Program-made: the position numbers and the translations under genes
The notes under the pieces: generated by a model
The model's input: only the letters and a program-made list of their open reading frames with translations
What the model was told of the DNA's origin: nothing
The model's database searches: none
Shown here: positions 52,001 through 60,406 of the stretch, in pieces
Layout: each line of letters starts with the position of its first letter
Position numbering within the stretch: the first letter of the stretch is position 1
Origin: a bacterium SCSIO 12741
GTDB taxonomy: Bacteria > Bacteroidota > Bacteroidia > Flavobacteriales_G > Salibacteraceae
Assembly (NCBI GenBank): GCA_024398055.1
Contig: CP073749.1
Location: forward strand, 682,001 to 746,000
Reading direction: 5' to 3'
DNA length: 64,000 bases

Positions 52001-54903
52001 CAATGAACTACTCCTACGCCTGGAGCAATTCTGCCACAAACGCTTCCATTACGGGAGTAGTTGCCGGAACCTATAAAGTAACCGTAACCGATGCCAACGG
52101 ATGTACCGATACCGCATCAGCTATGATTACTCAACCGGCTGTTTTAAATGCTATCACAGTGGTTGACTCAAACGTTAGCTGTTTTGGCTTCTCCAATGGT
52201 GGTGCCACTGCATCTGCCTCTGGTGGAACTGCGAACTACTCTTACGCCTGGAGCAATTCTGCTACAAACGCTTCCATTACTGGAGTAGTAGCTGGAACCT
52301 ATAAAGTAACCGCTACAGATGCCAACGGATGTACCGATACGGCATCAGTAACCATTACTACTCCGGCCACTGTGGTTGCCACAGCTATTGTAGATTCTAA
52401 CATTTCCTGCTTCGGTTTAACCGATGGTGGTGCCTCTGTTAGCGCTACCGGTGGAACTGGTGCATACAAGTATGCCTGGTCCAATGGAGATACTACTGCC
52501 GCAATTAATGGCCTGCAAGCCACGAATTATACGGTTACCGTTACGGATGCCAATGGATGTACAGGTACTGATATGATTACGATTACAGAGCCTACCCTAT
52601 TGACCGTTTCTACTACAGTAGATTCCAACGTAACTTGTAAAGGCCTTACTAACGGCGGTGCTACGGCAAGCAGCACAGGAGGAACAGGAACGATTACCTG
52701 GAGTTGGTCAAATTCTACCTCCATGGCAGCATTGACTAATGTGGCAGCTGGAAAGTATAACGTAACTGCTACTGATGCGAACGGATGTACAGATACCTCT
52801 TCGGCTACCATTTCTGAGCCTGATAGTTTGACCGTAACTACTGCGATTGACTCCAACGTGACTTGCTTTGGATATTCCAATGGAGGTGTTACCGCTACCG
52901 TTCAAGGTGGAACAGCGAACTACAACTACGGCTGGTCAAATTCGGCTACCAATTCTTCTATCACTGGTGTGACTGCTGGTAAGTATACCGTTACGGTAAC
53001 CGATGATAAGGGATGTACAGACACAGCTTCTTCGAACGTTTCTGAACCTGCTGCCCTAACCACAAGCACAGTTGTGGATTCTAATGTAACTTGTAATGGA
53101 TTCTCGAATGGTGGCGCCTCAACCTCACCATCCGGAGGAACAACAAACTATTCTTACGCTTGGTCAAACAGTGCAACAAACGCTTCTATTACAGGAGTAA
53201 CTGCTGCTAAGTACTACGTTACCATTACCGATGCTAACGGATGTACCCTGGTTGACTCTGCTACCGTAACTGAGCCTATGACTCTTGTTGCATCAACCGT
53301 ATTAGATTCCAACGTTTCTTGTAAAAACCTGATGGATGGTGGAGCCACGGCTTCAACTACCGGTGGAACTGGAACCATCACCTGGAACTGGTCAAATTCG
53401 GCTAATACGGCAACCATTACAGGAGTTGCAGCTGGCTTCTATGCGGTAACCGCTACCGATGCCAATGGATGTACTGACTCTGCCTCTATCACGATTACTG
53501 AACCAGATTCATTAATCATTGCGGCTGTAGTTGACTCTAACGTTACTTGTAACGGATTGGCCAATGGTGGTGCTACTGCATCAGCTATGGGTGGTACCAT
53601 GAACTACAGCTGGAACTGGTCTAACGGTGACCAAACAGCTTCTATTAGCCAATTGACCAGCGGACTCTACAGAGCCGTGGTAATTGATGCTAACGGATGT
53701 ACCGATACTACCATGATCACCATTACACAGCCAACTGTATTGGTAGCCTCTACGATGGTTGATTCCAATGTAACTTGTTTCGGACTAAGTGATGGTGGCG
53801 CTACTGCCTCTGCCATGGGTGGAACTCCGGGTTACTCTTACGCTTGGTCTAACAACGATGCCGATAGCGTATTGAACGGTGTACCTATGGGAACTTACAT
53901 GGTGACTGTGACCGATGCCAACGGATGTGTGGATATGGATACCTTGGATATCACTGAGCCAGATTCACTTCAGGTAAGTGCCATGGTTACGGCTGATGTT
54001 TCTTGTTTCGGTTTAACTGACGGAACTGCTTCTTCCACAACGCAAGGTGGTACTCAGCCTTACAGCTATGACTGGGATAGTGGAGATACTACTTCTTCCC
54101 TAATGGGCAAAGGTGCCGGTACCTATTACTTGATCGTAACTGATTCTTTGGGTTGTATGGATGAAGATTCTATAACTATTACAGAGCCTGCAGATTTGAT
54201 CGCTACGATCGACTCTTTGAAATTGAACTTGTGTAAAGGAGATTCTATGGGTATAGCTTATGCTTCTGCTCAAGGAGGAACTCCTAACTACACTTACTTA
54301 TGGTCAGACGGACAAGGTGGTGATCAAGCTACTTCTTTGCCTGAAGGAGCTATCTCTGTAACCGTTACTGATGACAATGGATGTGTTGCAACTGCTCAGG
54401 ATATGATGGGTTACATTCACGAACTTCCAGTTCTTGACTTGGGTCCAGATATCGATGTAGAGGTTTCTTCTGTATTCATTCAGGCTCCTGACACTTTCGC
54501 TACTTACTTGTGGAGTAATGGAGATACTACTTCTTCTACAACCATCACGACTATCGATACAGTTTCGTTGATCGTAATGGACAGCAACGGATGTAGCACA
54601 AGTGATACCGTTCATGTTAGCCTATGGCCTGCTTCTACAGAAGAGTACATGACTGCTTCTGAGATTCAAGTTTATCCAAACCCATCGAATGGAATCTTCA
54701 CCATTCAATTGGATGAAAACGTAACTGAAAACGTTAGCTGGACTATCTACTCTCTATCGGGTAGAATGGTAAGAAACGGCGAGTTTGAAGCTAATGCAAG
54801 CCAGAATTATACAATGGACATGACCGACATGCCTCAAGGGTCTTACATGATCCACCTGAATAATGCAGGTAGACAGGCAATTGTTCGAGTTATGATTCGA
54901 TAA
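49045..54903 (+). CDS. giant T9SS adhesin with FG-GAP and SprB repeats
   Basis: 1952 aa. A signal peptide (YTLIAALVIGFIFLSWVPIKAQ) leads to FG-GAP/VCBS-type repeats (about 60-350), with calcium-binding-like loops such as 'DLDADGLIDFMIANQQGQIFFYKN', 'DIDGDGDLDMLIG' and 'DMDGDGDLDLTVIDDGG'. From about residue 350 to 1750 come about 19 units of about 76 residues of SprB type (VDSNVTCFGFSDGGASASATGG...YAWSNSATNASITGV...GTYKVTVTDANGCTDTA). In Flavobacterium johnsoniae, repeats of this kind form SprB, the mobile surface adhesin of gliding motility. This protein is much smaller than SprB. The end is a T9SS sorting domain (IQVYPNPSNGIFTIQL). A terminator follows at 54948. Confidence 0.9.
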   Translation: MNTTRYTLIAALVIGFIFLSWVPIKAQITYDFKWDVGYSSLVAGGTDTAGLDTMGPNFPFGIQNRLACPTAGDLDADGLIDFMIANQQGQIFFYKNVGTSTKPHWGRRSLASTDTIKIGKGQNINQLRPTLADIDGDGDLDMLIGSRWQYGGSTYNATQKLDDLHFFRNIGTKFAPVFTQDTMPGLENQQCAEFANPTFVDIDADGDLDLQILGSDSSAFFENTGTATNPTFVRHFKNAPGNPLHGWFYPNMLVPTPNFFDMDGDGDLDLTVIDDGGIMWTVENEGTATAPDFDSLTLQSPPVGIAGVDFGQFSAHTIGDFNNDGEMDLFVSPFTPVSFHWFKGVSLVTGVSASITTDSTVSCNADTDAGLTAVATDGTGKISYAWSTGDTVATITGLGAGTYTVTITDSLTTDSASVTLTEPAVLSAATVVDSNVTCFGFSDGGASASATGGTTSYNYAWSNSATNASITGVIGGKYTVTITDANGCTDTASVTITAPTALTAATVVDSNTTCNGFSDGGASASATGGTGAYGYAWSNAATNASITGVIAGTYKVTITDANGCTDTSSVSITEPAQLVAATVVDSNISCNTFSDGGASASATGGTMNYSYAWSNAATNASITGVVAGNYKVTVTDANGCTDTASAMITQPAVLNAAAVIDSNISCNALSDGGASASATGGTMNYSYAWSNSATNASITGVTAGTYKVTVTDANGCTDTASATITQPAVLNAAAIVDSNVTCFGSFDGGATASATGGTMAYNYAWSNSATNASITGVVAGTYKVTVTDANGCTDTASATIVAPTTIVAASVVDSNASCNAFADGGATASATGGALPYNYVWSNAATNASITGVVAGTYKVTITDDNGCIDTSSVTITEPTQLVAVAVVDSNISCNTFSDGGASASATGGTPNYSYAWSNAGTMASITGVVAGTYKVTVTDGNGCTDTASAMITQPAALNAIAVVDSNISCNTFSDGGASASATGGTMNYSYAWSNSATNASITGVVAGTYKVTVTDANGCTDTASAMITQPAVLNAITVVDSNVSCFGFSNGGATASASGGTANYSYAWSNSATNASITGVVAGTYKVTATDANGCTDTASVTITTPATVVATAIVDSNISCFGLTDGGASVSATGGTGAYKYAWSNGDTTAAINGLQATNYTVTVTDANGCTGTDMITITEPTLLTVSTTVDSNVTCKGLTNGGATASSTGGTGTITWSWSNSTSMAALTNVAAGKYNVTATDANGCTDTSSATISEPDSLTVTTAIDSNVTCFGYSNGGVTATVQGGTANYNYGWSNSATNSSITGVTAGKYTVTVTDDKGCTDTASSNVSEPAALTTSTVVDSNVTCNGFSNGGASTSPSGGTTNYSYAWSNSATNASITGVTAAKYYVTITDANGCTLVDSATVTEPMTLVASTVLDSNVSCKNLMDGGATASTTGGTGTITWNWSNSANTATITGVAAGFYAVTATDANGCTDSASITITEPDSLIIAAVVDSNVTCNGLANGGATASAMGGTMNYSWNWSNGDQTASISQLTSGLYRAVVIDANGCTDTTMITITQPTVLVASTMVDSNVTCFGLSDGGATASAMGGTPGYSYAWSNNDADSVLNGVPMGTYMVTVTDANGCVDMDTLDITEPDSLQVSAMVTADVSCFGLTDGTASSTTQGGTQPYSYDWDSGDTTSSLMGKGAGTYYLIVTDSLGCMDEDSITITEPADLIATIDSLKLNLCKGDSMGIAYASAQGGTPNYTYLWSDGQGGDQATSLPEGAISVTVTDDNGCVATAQDMMGYIHELPVLDLGPDIDVEVSSVFIQAPDTFATYLWSNGDTTSSTTITTIDTVSLIVMDSNGCSTSDTVHVSLWPASTEEYMTASEIQVYPNPSNGIFTIQLDENVTENVSWTIYSLSGRMVRNGEFEANASQNYTMDMTDMPQGSYMIHLNNAGRQAIVRVMIR
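50100..54240 (+). repeat. about 19 SprB-type coding repeats of about 228 bp
   Basis: Units of about 76 codons begin with 'DSN(V/I)(T/S)C'. The central units are the most alike at the DNA level and the last ones diverge. The number 19 is counted by eye from the 'DSN...C' motifs. Confidence 0.8.
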
Positions 54904-54947
54904 GCCTAAGACACCCTTAGGTATCCAAGAGTTTTTTTTGGAGAGAG

Positions 54948-54991
54948 AGCCCGGTAGTTGGATGGATAGGTCCGCTACCGGGCTTATTTTT
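54948..54991 (+). terminator. intrinsic terminator of the SprB-repeat gene
   Basis: AGCCCGGTAG pairs perfectly with CTACCGGGCT across a 17-nt loop, followed by TTATTTTTT. It sits between convergent genes ending at 54903 and 54998. Confidence 0.7.
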
Positions 54992-54997
54992 TGGTCC

Positions 54998-55357
54998 CTA
55001 TTCCTTCGTTTCGTTAAGTTCGGTATCTGAAGGATAACTTCCGGGTATCACCCGGGTAGGTTGGTTAAATAGGAGCAACCAAAAAGCAACGGCAATCAGA
55101 ATAACCAAAAGCATAAAAGCCCAATTGAAAGGAGATTTACGAGGTCGCATTTCCTCATCTTGAGCTATGGAACCAGGCTTATCCATCCCCAAAACATCTG
55201 TTTCAGGAAATATAGAATCAACCCGGGAGTGTTCTTTAAGGCTCTTTCTTTTGGTATACCAAATAACCGCCAATAAAATCAAAACCAATCCAAAAATCAG
55301 CCCTACGGGATCCGGGCCAGAAAAACATATATTGACTTGACCTTGCATAGCATTCAT
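54998..55357 (-). CDS. small membrane protein of unknown function
   Basis: 119 aa with two membrane helices (VGLIFGLVLILLAVIWYTK, about 18-36; WAFMLLVILIAVAFWLLLF, about 79-97). A polar, charged segment of about 40 residues lies between them (KRKSLKEHSRVDSIFPETDVLGMDKPGS). No recognised family and no catalytic motif. A second ATG three codons downstream could be the start. The gene is divergent from 55430, with a short shared promoter region. Confidence 0.55.
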   Translation of the reverse strand: MNAMQGQVNICFSGPDPVGLIFGLVLILLAVIWYTKRKSLKEHSRVDSIFPETDVLGMDKPGSIAQDEEMRPRKSPFNWAFMLLVILIAVAFWLLLFNQPTRVIPGSYPSDTELNETKE

Positions 55358-55429
55358 TTTCCGCTACCTAAATATCCTGATTTTTTTCTAACACTTTCAC
55401 TAAGTTTGATCCATTGCAAATACATCATC

Positions 55430-55774
55430 ATGGATACCTGGAAGGAAAGGCTCGCACTGTACGATCGTATCATTGACCTATCTCCCCTCTTCGACCGCAA
55501 GGGAAAAACGGTTCCCTATACCTCTGCGAATGGGTACATGTTTTCTCAATTGAACAAGGCTGGTGAAATCGGAATTCGACTACCGAAGGAAACTCAAAAA
55601 GCATTCCGGGAGAAATACCAAACGGCGGAGTTTAGATCTTACGGAGCTGTTATGCGCGACTATGTTCACGTTCCCGAATCGCTTTTTTCTGAGCCCGAAG
55701 TGATTGCTCAATACCTGGAAGAAGGTTTCCATTTTGTAATGTCGCTCCCCCTAATCCCACAAAAAAATGAATGA
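55430..55774 (+). CDS. TfoX N-terminal-like small protein
   Basis: 114 aa from ATG 55430, just downstream of a TAAGTTTG -7 element (55401-55408) that excludes the longer frame from 55337. The sequence 'TSANGYMFSQLNKAGEIGIRLPKETQKAFREKYQ' and 'YVHVPESLFSEPEVIAQYLEEGFHFVMSL' resembles the TfoX_N fold (an antiparallel sheet with helices). The call is by general pattern, not a firm family match. In Proteobacteria TfoX links to competence; in Bacteroidota the role of such short proteins is unknown. The stop overlaps the following gene by 8 bp. Confidence 0.55.
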   Translation: MDTWKERLALYDRIIDLSPLFDRKGKTVPYTSANGYMFSQLNKAGEIGIRLPKETQKAFREKYQTAEFRSYGAVMRDYVHVPESLFSEPEVIAQYLEEGFHFVMSLPLIPQKNE

Positions 55775-56147
55775 AAATCAACAAGCCTTAGTGCAAGCCG
55801 AAGAAAAACTACTCGAAGCCATGAGAAATAGCCAGGTGAAGGACCTGGACCAATTGCTTCACCCGGATCTAAAATTCACCATTCCGTCAGGAGACACGCT
55901 TGGTAAGGAAGATGACCTGAAAAGCCATGCTGATGGAGTGATGACCTTTGATCAATTGACACACGAGAATCCTCAATTTACCTGGATTGATGACCTGGCC
56001 ATCGTAGTGGTGGATCAATACATCAAAGGCGATTATTCGGGATTTCCAATTGATGCCCGCTTTCGTTATGAGAGAGTTTGGAAACACACGGATAAGGGCT
56101 GGCAGGTAGTGGCCGGTGCCGCGGTTCAAAAGCAGCCAGCTCCATGA
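55767..56147 (+). CDS. NTF2-like / DUF4440-family protein
   Basis: 126 aa. The helix-rich start (ALVQAEEKLLEAMRNSQVKDLDQLLHPDLKFTIPSGD) and the later strands (FTWIDDLAIVVVDQYIKGDY, ARFRYERVWKHTDKGWQVVAGAAV) match the cone-shaped NTF2-like fold of DUF4440/SnoaL-like proteins. These bind or convert small ligands. The closing 'VWKHTDKGWQVVAGAAV' is characteristic. No catalytic residues can be assigned. It overlaps both neighbours (8 bp and 4 bp), so it is in one operon with the TfoX-like and WYL genes. Confidence 0.75.
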   Translation: MNENQQALVQAEEKLLEAMRNSQVKDLDQLLHPDLKFTIPSGDTLGKEDDLKSHADGVMTFDQLTHENPQFTWIDDLAIVVVDQYIKGDYSGFPIDARFRYERVWKHTDKGWQVVAGAAVQKQPAP

Positions 56148-56863
56148 TAGATACCGAAAATCTTCCTCGACTGTCACGCTTAACGGCGATTCTTACCCTT
56201 CTTCAATCCAAGCGATTGGTGACGGCTACAGAAATTGCCCACAAATTTGACATTAGCGTTCGAACGGCCTATCGAGACATTAAAGCTCTGGAAGCCTCGG
56301 GCGTACCCATCTTTGTAGAGGAAGGAAAAGGATATTCACTGGCATCAGGTTATTCCATACCTCCGATCCTGTTTACCGAAGACGAGGCCAACGCCTTGAT
56401 TACGGCCGAAAAAATCATTGGAAGAAATCGGGATCGATCGCTGGTGGAGAATTACCAGAATGCCATTACCAAAATCAAAGCCACATTAAAGGAAGGGAGA
56501 AAGGAAAAAACGGAACTCCTGTCAGAAAGGGTAGCCTTCGTTCAAAACTACCGCAACGAAACCAACAGCAGCTGGCTGGCGGAAATTCAGAAATCCATAA
56601 CCGATTTTAACCTGATTCAAATCGATTATCACTCAGGAAGCAAAGATGAGCGTACCAAACGACTGATTGAGCCTCAGGCCCTTTACCACACCAATGAAAA
56701 GTGGATTTTAATTGCCTGGTGCAGGTTACGTGAGCAGTTTCGGGAGTTTAGACTGGACCGCATGCAGAACCTTCAGGTGCTCAAAGAAACCTTTGAAGAC
56801 CGAAATTTCACCTTTGAATATTACTACAGAGAAGTTTATTTGAAGCAGCAAGCCACCCCCTGA
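56144..56863 (+). CDS. YafY-type HTH/WYL-domain transcriptional regulator
   Basis: 239 aa. An N-terminal winged helix-turn-helix (LSRLTAILTLLQSKRLVTATEIAHKFDISVRTAYRDIKALEASGVPI) is followed by a WYL-type ligand-sensing region (about 135-235), with 'LIQIDYHSGSKDERTKRLIEPQALYHTNEKWILIAWCRLREQFREFRLDRM'. WYL proteins sense a small ligand or nucleic acid and usually repress neighbouring genes. The ATG overlaps the stop of the NTF2-like gene by 4 bp. A TGACA-N6-TGTCA dyad begins at its stop codon, upstream of the SRPBCC gene, and is a probable binding site. Confidence 0.9.
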   Translation: MIDTENLPRLSRLTAILTLLQSKRLVTATEIAHKFDISVRTAYRDIKALEASGVPIFVEEGKGYSLASGYSIPPILFTEDEANALITAEKIIGRNRDRSLVENYQNAITKIKATLKEGRKEKTELLSERVAFVQNYRNETNSSWLAEIQKSITDFNLIQIDYHSGSKDERTKRLIEPQALYHTNEKWILIAWCRLREQFREFRLDRMQNLQVLKETFEDRNFTFEYYYREVYLKQQATP

Positions 56864-56876
56864 CACAGGGTTGTCA
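56861..56876. promoter_or_regulatory. perfect TGACA-N6-TGTCA dyad, putative WYL-regulator operator
   Basis: TGACA (56861-56865), CAGGGT, TGTCA (56872-56876). The first word contains the TGA stop of the WYL gene. It lies 43 bp before the SRPBCC gene, where an operator would be expected. Confidence 0.45.
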
Positions 56877-56918
56877 TAGAGCCATTGCATTTTTGTTTTC
56901 CACCTAAAAAAATAGACG

Positions 56919-57362
56919 ATGCAAGACGCTAAGCAAATTCAAATCGAAGAAATCATTGAATGCTCTCAGGAGCAACTTTGGCAGGTACTCACCCAATCGG
57001 AGTACACCCGTCAATACATGTTTAATTGTGCGGTAACTTCAGAATGGATCAAAGGAGGTAGCATTGAATGGGAAGGAATTTATCAGGGTTATAATGCCTA
57101 CCAGAAAGGAGAGATACTCGAAATCCAACCTTTCACCCATCTTCAATACTCCACCTTCGATCCGTTCTACGGCCTAGAAGACCGTCCGGAGAACTATATC
57201 CATGTTACCTATAAGCTGGCAGCACGGGGCACGGCTACCAGCTTTACCATCATCAATGAAACTTTCGACGGCAATGTGAAACGTCTTCAGCACATTGATG
57301 AAGGATGGCAAATGGTTATTAAAAAACTCAAGGAAACGGCAGAAAATACCGCCTTGGTCTGA
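56919..57362 (+). CDS. SRPBCC / AHSA1-family protein
   Basis: 147 aa. 'IQIEEIIECSQEQLWQVLTQSEYTRQYMF' at the start, 'WEGIYQGYNAYQKGEILEIQPFTHLQYSTFDP' and the C-terminal helix 'DEGWQMVIKKLKETAE' fit the SRPBCC (Bet v1-like) fold of Activator-of-Hsp90 homologue-1 proteins. The fold has a large cavity for a hydrophobic ligand. These small proteins often sit beside their own WYL or ArsR regulator, as here. The stop is 1 bp from the stop of the convergent gene, so the mRNAs probably overlap at their 3' ends. Confidence 0.85.
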   Translation: MQDAKQIQIEEIIECSQEQLWQVLTQSEYTRQYMFNCAVTSEWIKGGSIEWEGIYQGYNAYQKGEILEIQPFTHLQYSTFDPFYGLEDRPENYIHVTYKLAARGTATSFTIINETFDGNVKRLQHIDEGWQMVIKKLKETAENTALV

Positions 57363-57363
57363 A

Positions 57364-57945
57364 TTACTTGATGACTACTGGAAATTCGATTTCGATATCG
57401 GTTTCACCTGGAGAACAACTTCCGTCCTTAACTCCTGGCTGATGCTTTAGCGTAATCTTAATTTTTCCGGTGGAAGCTCCTGAGGTTTTCCATTCAGATT
57501 TTAATCCAACCTCGTATTTTCCATCGCTATCGGTACGAGTAACTTGAAGAGACTGGGCCAATTTATCCATAGGATCAAAGCATATCAAGTGCTCATCGGC
57601 TTCTTCTTCCAACTCATGGGTAACGTCGTGCGCATGTCCATGCCCGTCCGACTCATCTCCGAAGTGAAGGTCACTTTTGTAAACCGAGCTGGAATCCAGG
57701 AATACGGTATCAATGGAGGGCTCGTTTCCACCAGGACCATCTGCATCCGACCAAGTAAACTCTGATTCCTTGGCCGTGCTGTCCGATTTGGTAAGATGTA
57801 ATTCCACAGTTGTGATTACCTCTTCTTCATGTACGTGAGTATGGGTGGTCTCTGGTTCGGGTTCTTCCTCATCTTTTTTACAAGCTGAAAAAGCGCCGAC
57901 TAAGGCCAATAAAGTAAAACTGTAAAACCAAATTTTTGAGTTCAT
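57364..57945 (-). CDS. His/acid-rich lipoprotein of the TonB-receptor operon
   Basis: 193 aa. The lipobox FSAC with the mature end 'CKKDEEEPEPETTHTHVHEEE' implies a lipoprotein with an acidic, His-rich linker. A second His cluster is 'DGHGHAHDVTHELEEEADEH'. These clusters suggest binding of Zn or another transition metal. The C-terminal beta-rich part (DSDGKYEVGLKSEWKTSGASTGKIKITLKH) is not recognised. The ATG overlaps the TonB receptor stop by one base (TAATGA), showing translational coupling. Likely role: capture or hand-over of metal to the receptor (inference). Confidence 0.7.
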   Translation of the reverse strand: MNSKIWFYSFTLLALVGAFSACKKDEEEPEPETTHTHVHEEEVITTVELHLTKSDSTAKESEFTWSDADGPGGNEPSIDTVFLDSSSVYKSDLHFGDESDGHGHAHDVTHELEEEADEHLICFDPMDKLAQSLQVTRTDSDGKYEVGLKSEWKTSGASTGKIKITLKHQPGVKDGSCSPGETDIEIEFPVVIK

Positions 57946-60281
57946 TACTGATGTGTTTTTGTATCGTTTTTTAATAGTGTAAAGGGCACAGTTATCCGAA
58001 AGGAAACTTGTGTCCCAAGGTCATCGCTGTAGTAGCGAAACCGGTTTAAATAATCGCGGTATCGGGTATTGAGCAGGTTCTTAACCCCGACGCCCAGTTG
58101 AATCGGATAATCTCCGAAATACAAGGCCAAACCCAGCTGAGCATTGAGCAAGGTGTAGGCCTCAGGAGGTTCCACAAAATCGCTGTTTGGCGGAATCCTC
58201 GATTGTTTGAATACATGCAGCACGCCAAGCGATACATAAGCATCCCTGATCCGGCTGTTGTTTTTAAAAGAATACTCGAGGGTATGCTCCATCCTATCGG
58301 CAGGCATACCATTCAAGAAATCACGTCCCACTTCCCAGGCACGTAGCAAGGAGGCCTTGCCCCGATACTCCAGGTTGAAGGGAAGATTATAGATTAATTG
58401 CAAGTCGCTGCCCATAAGCCAGGCATCAACCTGAGTGTATCGAAATGCAGGAAAAGCTCCACGAATGGTCAAAACCGGACTGGGCTCAGGTTTGCTGTAG
58501 ATAAAGCCATCGAAATAATAGCTGTATAGATCCCAGTCTACCCGAAGTTTACCGGTTTTGTATTCATTACTCACGGTGAGGAAATAGGCGGTCTCTGATG
58601 TCAAGGTACTATCTCCAAATTCCACAGCTGCAGCTCCATGATGCAGTCCATTGCTGTACATCTCATTCACTTGAGGGGGCCTCCAGGCAGAACCTGTATT
58701 CACCCGAACTCTGAGTTTTTTACCAGCCTTGATAAGTGCCCCGAGGTTTCCTGAAAACTGTGAAAACTGGTGATTAACTCTGCGAAACTGACGATCTTGG
58801 GGTACATAAACAGCTTGACGCTGGTAGTCGTAGCGAATACCAAGTTCCCATTCAATCACCGAGCTATCCGGAACCAATCGCTCCAACCAAAAGAAGCCAA
58901 AACCCTCTTTTTTGTAGTTGGGGATAAAGAACCGACCGCCATAGGTATTGTCCTGAGAAAGAACGCTTCCCCCAATTTTTCCGCGCCAAGGTCCTTCATT
59001 ATGATGATTCCAAAGCCCTTCCAGGGTATGTGTTGTCAATTCCAATTCAAGAGCAGGTGCATCCTTTGACCTACCAAATAGGCCATGACTATCGTATTCT
59101 CTACGACGGTTGTATTGCCGCCCGTAGATCACCTCAACTCCATGATGTTCTCCGGTTTGCAAACCAGCACGAGCTTTGAACAACTCGTGCTCAACTTGCT
59201 GATAAGGTGCACTGATCTCGTAAGAAAATCCTACCGTATCCACTGGCCTACCCGCCTCAAAAGCTTTTCTCAAATCGGTCATATTCCCCAAGTGGGACCC
59301 TTTGAAAATGCCCAGCTTCGTGTTAAACTGACTGTAGAATACATCCGCATAAAACCTCTTTCTTTTCCACCCTACGGCCCAGGAAAAGTCGAGTTCTTCA
59401 AACCCGGTATTTTCCAAGTGATCATCGGGAGTATGAACGTTTCCGCTCTTCTTGGCTGTTCCTTGAATACGCCAGCTCAATCCCTGAATTTGGGCAAACT
59501 GACCATCCAATACTCCAGAAACCACACCTTGGCGACCATTGCTAAATCCAGCCAGATGAATCTTTCCGTCAATACCTGGAGAAGTTCGCAACGCGGCGGG
59601 CTCCAAAATAACAGCTCCGGCAATCGCATCTGAACCATAGCGAACGGCAGCAGCTCCTTTGATAACTGAGATGCGTTCGTTGGCCAATGGGTCAACCTCA
59701 GGGGCATGCTCGCTCCCCCATTGCTGACCTTCCTGGCGTATACCATTGTTCAAAATCAATACTCGATTGCTATGAAGTCCATGAATCACGGGTTTCTGAA
59801 TGGAGTTTCCGGTAGAAAGACTCGTTACTCCAGTCAATTTCTGCAATCCCTCACCCAAGGATTGCCCCATGGATTCCTGCATTTCTCGTTCAGACAAAGT
59901 CTGCTGAGGCAGCGTGGATAACTCCTGCTCCCTCTCTTCCACCAAAGCATACCCATCTAACCACTGGTGATTATGCGCCAGCTTGACCTCGATGCGGAGA
60001 TCACCAAAAACTTGTATGAATTGGGTATCGGGTTCACAACCGAGGTGCGAAACCACCAAGGTGTATTGTCCCGGGCAAATATTCGTTAGCTCAAACCGAC
60101 CCAGGGAATCTGAAACAGTTCCACGAGAGGTTTCCACCAAAAGAATTCCTGCAAATGGTATGGGGGCCTGCTCGGCATCTTCGCTCACGGCTCCTTGAAG
60201 CACATGTTCACAAGATCCCTGTCCCCATAACCCTAACCCAAAAACCGTTGACAGCAGAACTGCCAATACCAATTTTTGCAT
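57945..60281 (-). CDS. TonB-dependent receptor, probably for metal uptake
   Basis: 778 aa. A signal peptide is followed by a carboxypeptidase-like regulatory domain (about 22-115; GAVSEDAEQAPIPFAGILLVETSRGTVSDSLGRFELTNICPG). The plug domain (about 120-235) has 'LGEGLQKLTGVTSLSTGNSIQKPVIHGLHSNRVLILNNGIRQEGQQWGSEHAPEVDPL' and 'ISVIKGAAAVRYGSDAIAGAVIL'. A 22-stranded barrel fills the rest and ends 'YRDYLNRFRYYSDDLGTQVSFRITVPF'. The plug resembles ZnuD/heme-type receptors. The two His-rich neighbours point to zinc or copper as substrate. This is inference; the ligand is not read from the sequence. Confidence 0.85.
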   Translation of the reverse strand: MQKLVLAVLLSTVFGLGLWGQGSCEHVLQGAVSEDAEQAPIPFAGILLVETSRGTVSDSLGRFELTNICPGQYTLVVSHLGCEPDTQFIQVFGDLRIEVKLAHNHQWLDGYALVEEREQELSTLPQQTLSEREMQESMGQSLGEGLQKLTGVTSLSTGNSIQKPVIHGLHSNRVLILNNGIRQEGQQWGSEHAPEVDPLANERISVIKGAAAVRYGSDAIAGAVILEPAALRTSPGIDGKIHLAGFSNGRQGVVSGVLDGQFAQIQGLSWRIQGTAKKSGNVHTPDDHLENTGFEELDFSWAVGWKRKRFYADVFYSQFNTKLGIFKGSHLGNMTDLRKAFEAGRPVDTVGFSYEISAPYQQVEHELFKARAGLQTGEHHGVEVIYGRQYNRRREYDSHGLFGRSKDAPALELELTTHTLEGLWNHHNEGPWRGKIGGSVLSQDNTYGGRFFIPNYKKEGFGFFWLERLVPDSSVIEWELGIRYDYQRQAVYVPQDRQFRRVNHQFSQFSGNLGALIKAGKKLRVRVNTGSAWRPPQVNEMYSNGLHHGAAAVEFGDSTLTSETAYFLTVSNEYKTGKLRVDWDLYSYYFDGFIYSKPEPSPVLTIRGAFPAFRYTQVDAWLMGSDLQLIYNLPFNLEYRGKASLLRAWEVGRDFLNGMPADRMEHTLEYSFKNNSRIRDAYVSLGVLHVFKQSRIPPNSDFVEPPEAYTLLNAQLGLALYFGDYPIQLGVGVKNLLNTRYRDYLNRFRYYSDDLGTQVSFRITVPFTLLKNDTKTHQ

Positions 60282-60406
60282 GGATTAAATCTTTTTCGGA
60301 CGAACCGAAAATGGGTATGTATATGGAATTCAGTAGATGCCGGCAACGGGTGAAGAAGCCCTAAAAGGGAGAGACCTTCCCATCATCTACCGTATGAAGT
60401 GGACTC

